The notes beneath the pieces are model-generated. The model worked only from the letters and a program-made list of their open reading frames with translations. It ran no database searches and was not told where the DNA came from. From NCBI RefSeq assembly GCF_003344965.1, contig NZ_CP031194.1, positions 4,650,001 to 4,714,000 of the forward strand: a stretch of DNA of 64,000 nucleotides, in the 5' to 3' direction. The translations under genes and the position numbers were made by a program. The DNA comes from Streptomyces paludis. Lineage in GTDB: Bacteria > Actinomycetota > Actinomycetes > Streptomycetales > Streptomycetaceae. Each line of letters opens with the position of its first letter. The first letter of the stretch is position 1. Of the stretch, positions 63,243 to 64,000 are shown one piece after another.

Positions 63243-63740
63243 ATGGAGGATGAGGTCGACCGGTTGGTCGCTGCATGGCGCCGAGAGCGCCCCGACCTCG
63301 ACGTGGAACCGCTTGAGGTGCTCAGCCGCGTCAGCAGGCTCGCCCGCCATCTCGACCGGGCGCGCCGGATCGCGTTCGCGGAGCACGGCCTGGAGCCCTG
63401 GGAGTTCGACGTGCTCACCTCGCTGCGGCGCGCGGGGGCGCCGTATCAGCTCTCCCCTGGGCAGTTGCTGACGCAGACCCTCGTCACGTCCGGCACGATG
63501 ACGAACCGTATCGACCGGCTCACCAAGAAGAGCCTCGTCGAGCGGCTGCCCGACCCCAGCGACCGGCGCGGGGTGCTCGTCCGGCTCACCGCCGAGGGGC
63601 AGGACCGCGCGGATCAGGCGCTCGCCGGGCTGCTCGCCCAGGAGCGCGCCATCCTCGCGGAGCTGAGCACCGCCCAGCGGGGCGAACTGGCCGGGCTGCT
63701 GCGCCAGTTGACCGCGCCGTTCGACAACGTGCCCAGTTGA
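63243..63740 (+). CDS. MarR-family transcriptional regulator
   Basis: 165 residues. Winged HTH: LSPGQLLTQTLVTSGTMTNR, IDRLTKKSLVERLPDPSDRR (wing), between dimerisation helices (LEVLSRVSRLARHLDRARRI and QDRADQALAGLLAQERAILA). Divergent from tam; it probably represses itself and tam through the palindrome at 63194. Confidence 0.88.
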   Translation: MEDEVDRLVAAWRRERPDLDVEPLEVLSRVSRLARHLDRARRIAFAEHGLEPWEFDVLTSLRRAGAPYQLSPGQLLTQTLVTSGTMTNRIDRLTKKSLVERLPDPSDRRGVLVRLTAEGQDRADQALAGLLAQERAILAELSTAQRGELAGLLRQLTAPFDNVPS

Positions 63741-63745
63741 GCGGA

Positions 63746-63785
63746 GGCCCTGGTGCCGGTATCCGTGGATACCGGCACCAGGGCC
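63746..63785 (+). terminator. Terminator hairpin after marR
   Basis: GGCCCTGGTGCCGGTATCC pairs exactly with its complement (19 bp) around a 2-base loop, directly after the marR stop; it would also serve the converging LuxR gene. Confidence 0.85.
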
Positions 63786-63843
63786 CTGAGCCACTCAGGC
63801 GCTCGGCCGTCATCAGGCGCTCGGCCGTCAGGCGCTCGACCGC

Positions 63844-64000
63844 TCAGCCCGTCGACGTGATCGCCCGCGCCCCCAGATCCACCGGGCCCACCCCGGCCCT
63901 GCGGGCCAGCGCGACGGCCGCCAGGGTGGAGTGCACGCCGAGCTTCCCCAGCACGTTCTGCATATGCGTACGGACCGTGTGCGGCGACAGGAAGAGGCGT
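63844..64000 (-). CDS. LuxR-type regulator, C-terminal HTH (runs off right edge)
   Basis: Last 51 residues: RLFLSPHTVRTHMQNVLGKL, then GVHSTLAAVALARRAGV and a short tail ending in TGA at 63844. The HTH recognition helix (SPHTVRTHMQNVLGKLGV) is of the LuxR/NarL type. The receiver or sensor part lies beyond the window. Between it and the marR terminator are repeats of CAGGCGCTCGGCCGT. Confidence 0.85.
   Translation of the reverse strand, partial: RLFLSPHTVRTHMQNVLGKLGVHSTLAAVALARRAGVGPVDLGARAITSTG

Noticed and set aside
63786..63843. CAGGCGCTCGGCCGT repeats before the LuxR stop
   Set aside because: Three short imperfect copies only; likely slippage.

Overview
The window is high-GC actinobacterial DNA, almost certainly a Streptomyces chromosome. 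GTG starts are frequent, translational overlaps (ATGA, GTGA, TGATG) are common, the housekeeping order rsmI-tatD-rsmA-ispE then tRNA-Gln-glmU-prs-rplY-pth is typical, and DUF6879/DUF5753 regulator pairs, SUKH immunity proteins and pSAM2-like transfer genes are present. Nothing was searched against databases; names rest on motifs, gene order and family knowledge.

Region 1 (1-8.1 kb) is part of an actinomycete integrative conjugative element related to pSAM2. On the minus strand it carries the start of an FtsK/TraSA-type DNA translocase (running off the left edge), a Nudix gene, a zinc-ribbon RRQRL-motif gene broken by an in-frame TAG, a DUF2637/SpdB-like membrane protein, a GGDEF protein and several tiny coupled ORFs behind a 16-codon leader peptide inside a strong hairpin. 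Divergently come an HTH regulator with a PLD-like domain and a Pif-like Nudix protein (pSAM2 transfer immunity), then converging HD-domain and tandem-HTH GntR genes. No integrase, replication gene or att site is in view. Region 2 (8.1-9.8 kb) is one lower-GC gene for an AIPR (abortive-infection) protein with a nuclease-like N-terminus.

Region 3 (10.1-20.1 kb) is chromosomal core: protein O-mannosyltransferase, rsmI, tatD, rsmA, ispE and a secreted subtilisin. Region 4 (20.2-24 kb) has a WXG100-like / DUF1023 hydrolase / lipoprotein operon, then about 1.2 kb without credible genes that forms a large imperfect inverted repeat. Region 5 (24-36.2 kb) has a DUF6879-HTH regulatory cluster with a methyltransferase, an MMPL exporter with a divergent TetR regulator, a TPR-like protein and a MacB-type ABC transporter.

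Region 6 (36.6-44.4 kb) has a DivIVA-like coiled-coil protein and a divergent locus of deaminase-toxin and immunity-type proteins (Imm35-deaminase-SUKH-4, SMI1/KNR4, YwqJ-like deaminase, SUKH-3), followed by a histidine kinase. Region 7 (44.6-54.3 kb) is core again: tRNA-Gln, glmU, prs, rplY, pth, ppc, a delta-9-type desaturase and its TetR regulator.

Region 8 (54.3-59.6 kb) looks like a small graspetide (ATP-grasp RiPP) cluster: ATP-grasp ligase, protein-isoaspartyl-methyltransferase homologue, a candidate acidic precursor peptide coupled to a small upstream gene, and DUF6879/HTH regulators, one DUF6879 copy cut short by a nonsense codon. A 45-residue Cys-rich peptide gene lies at its edge. 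Region 9 (59.6-64 kb) holds two MDR oxidoreductases with an ArsR regulator, a trans-aconitate methyltransferase with a divergent MarR regulator, and the 3' end of a LuxR-type regulator at the right edge.
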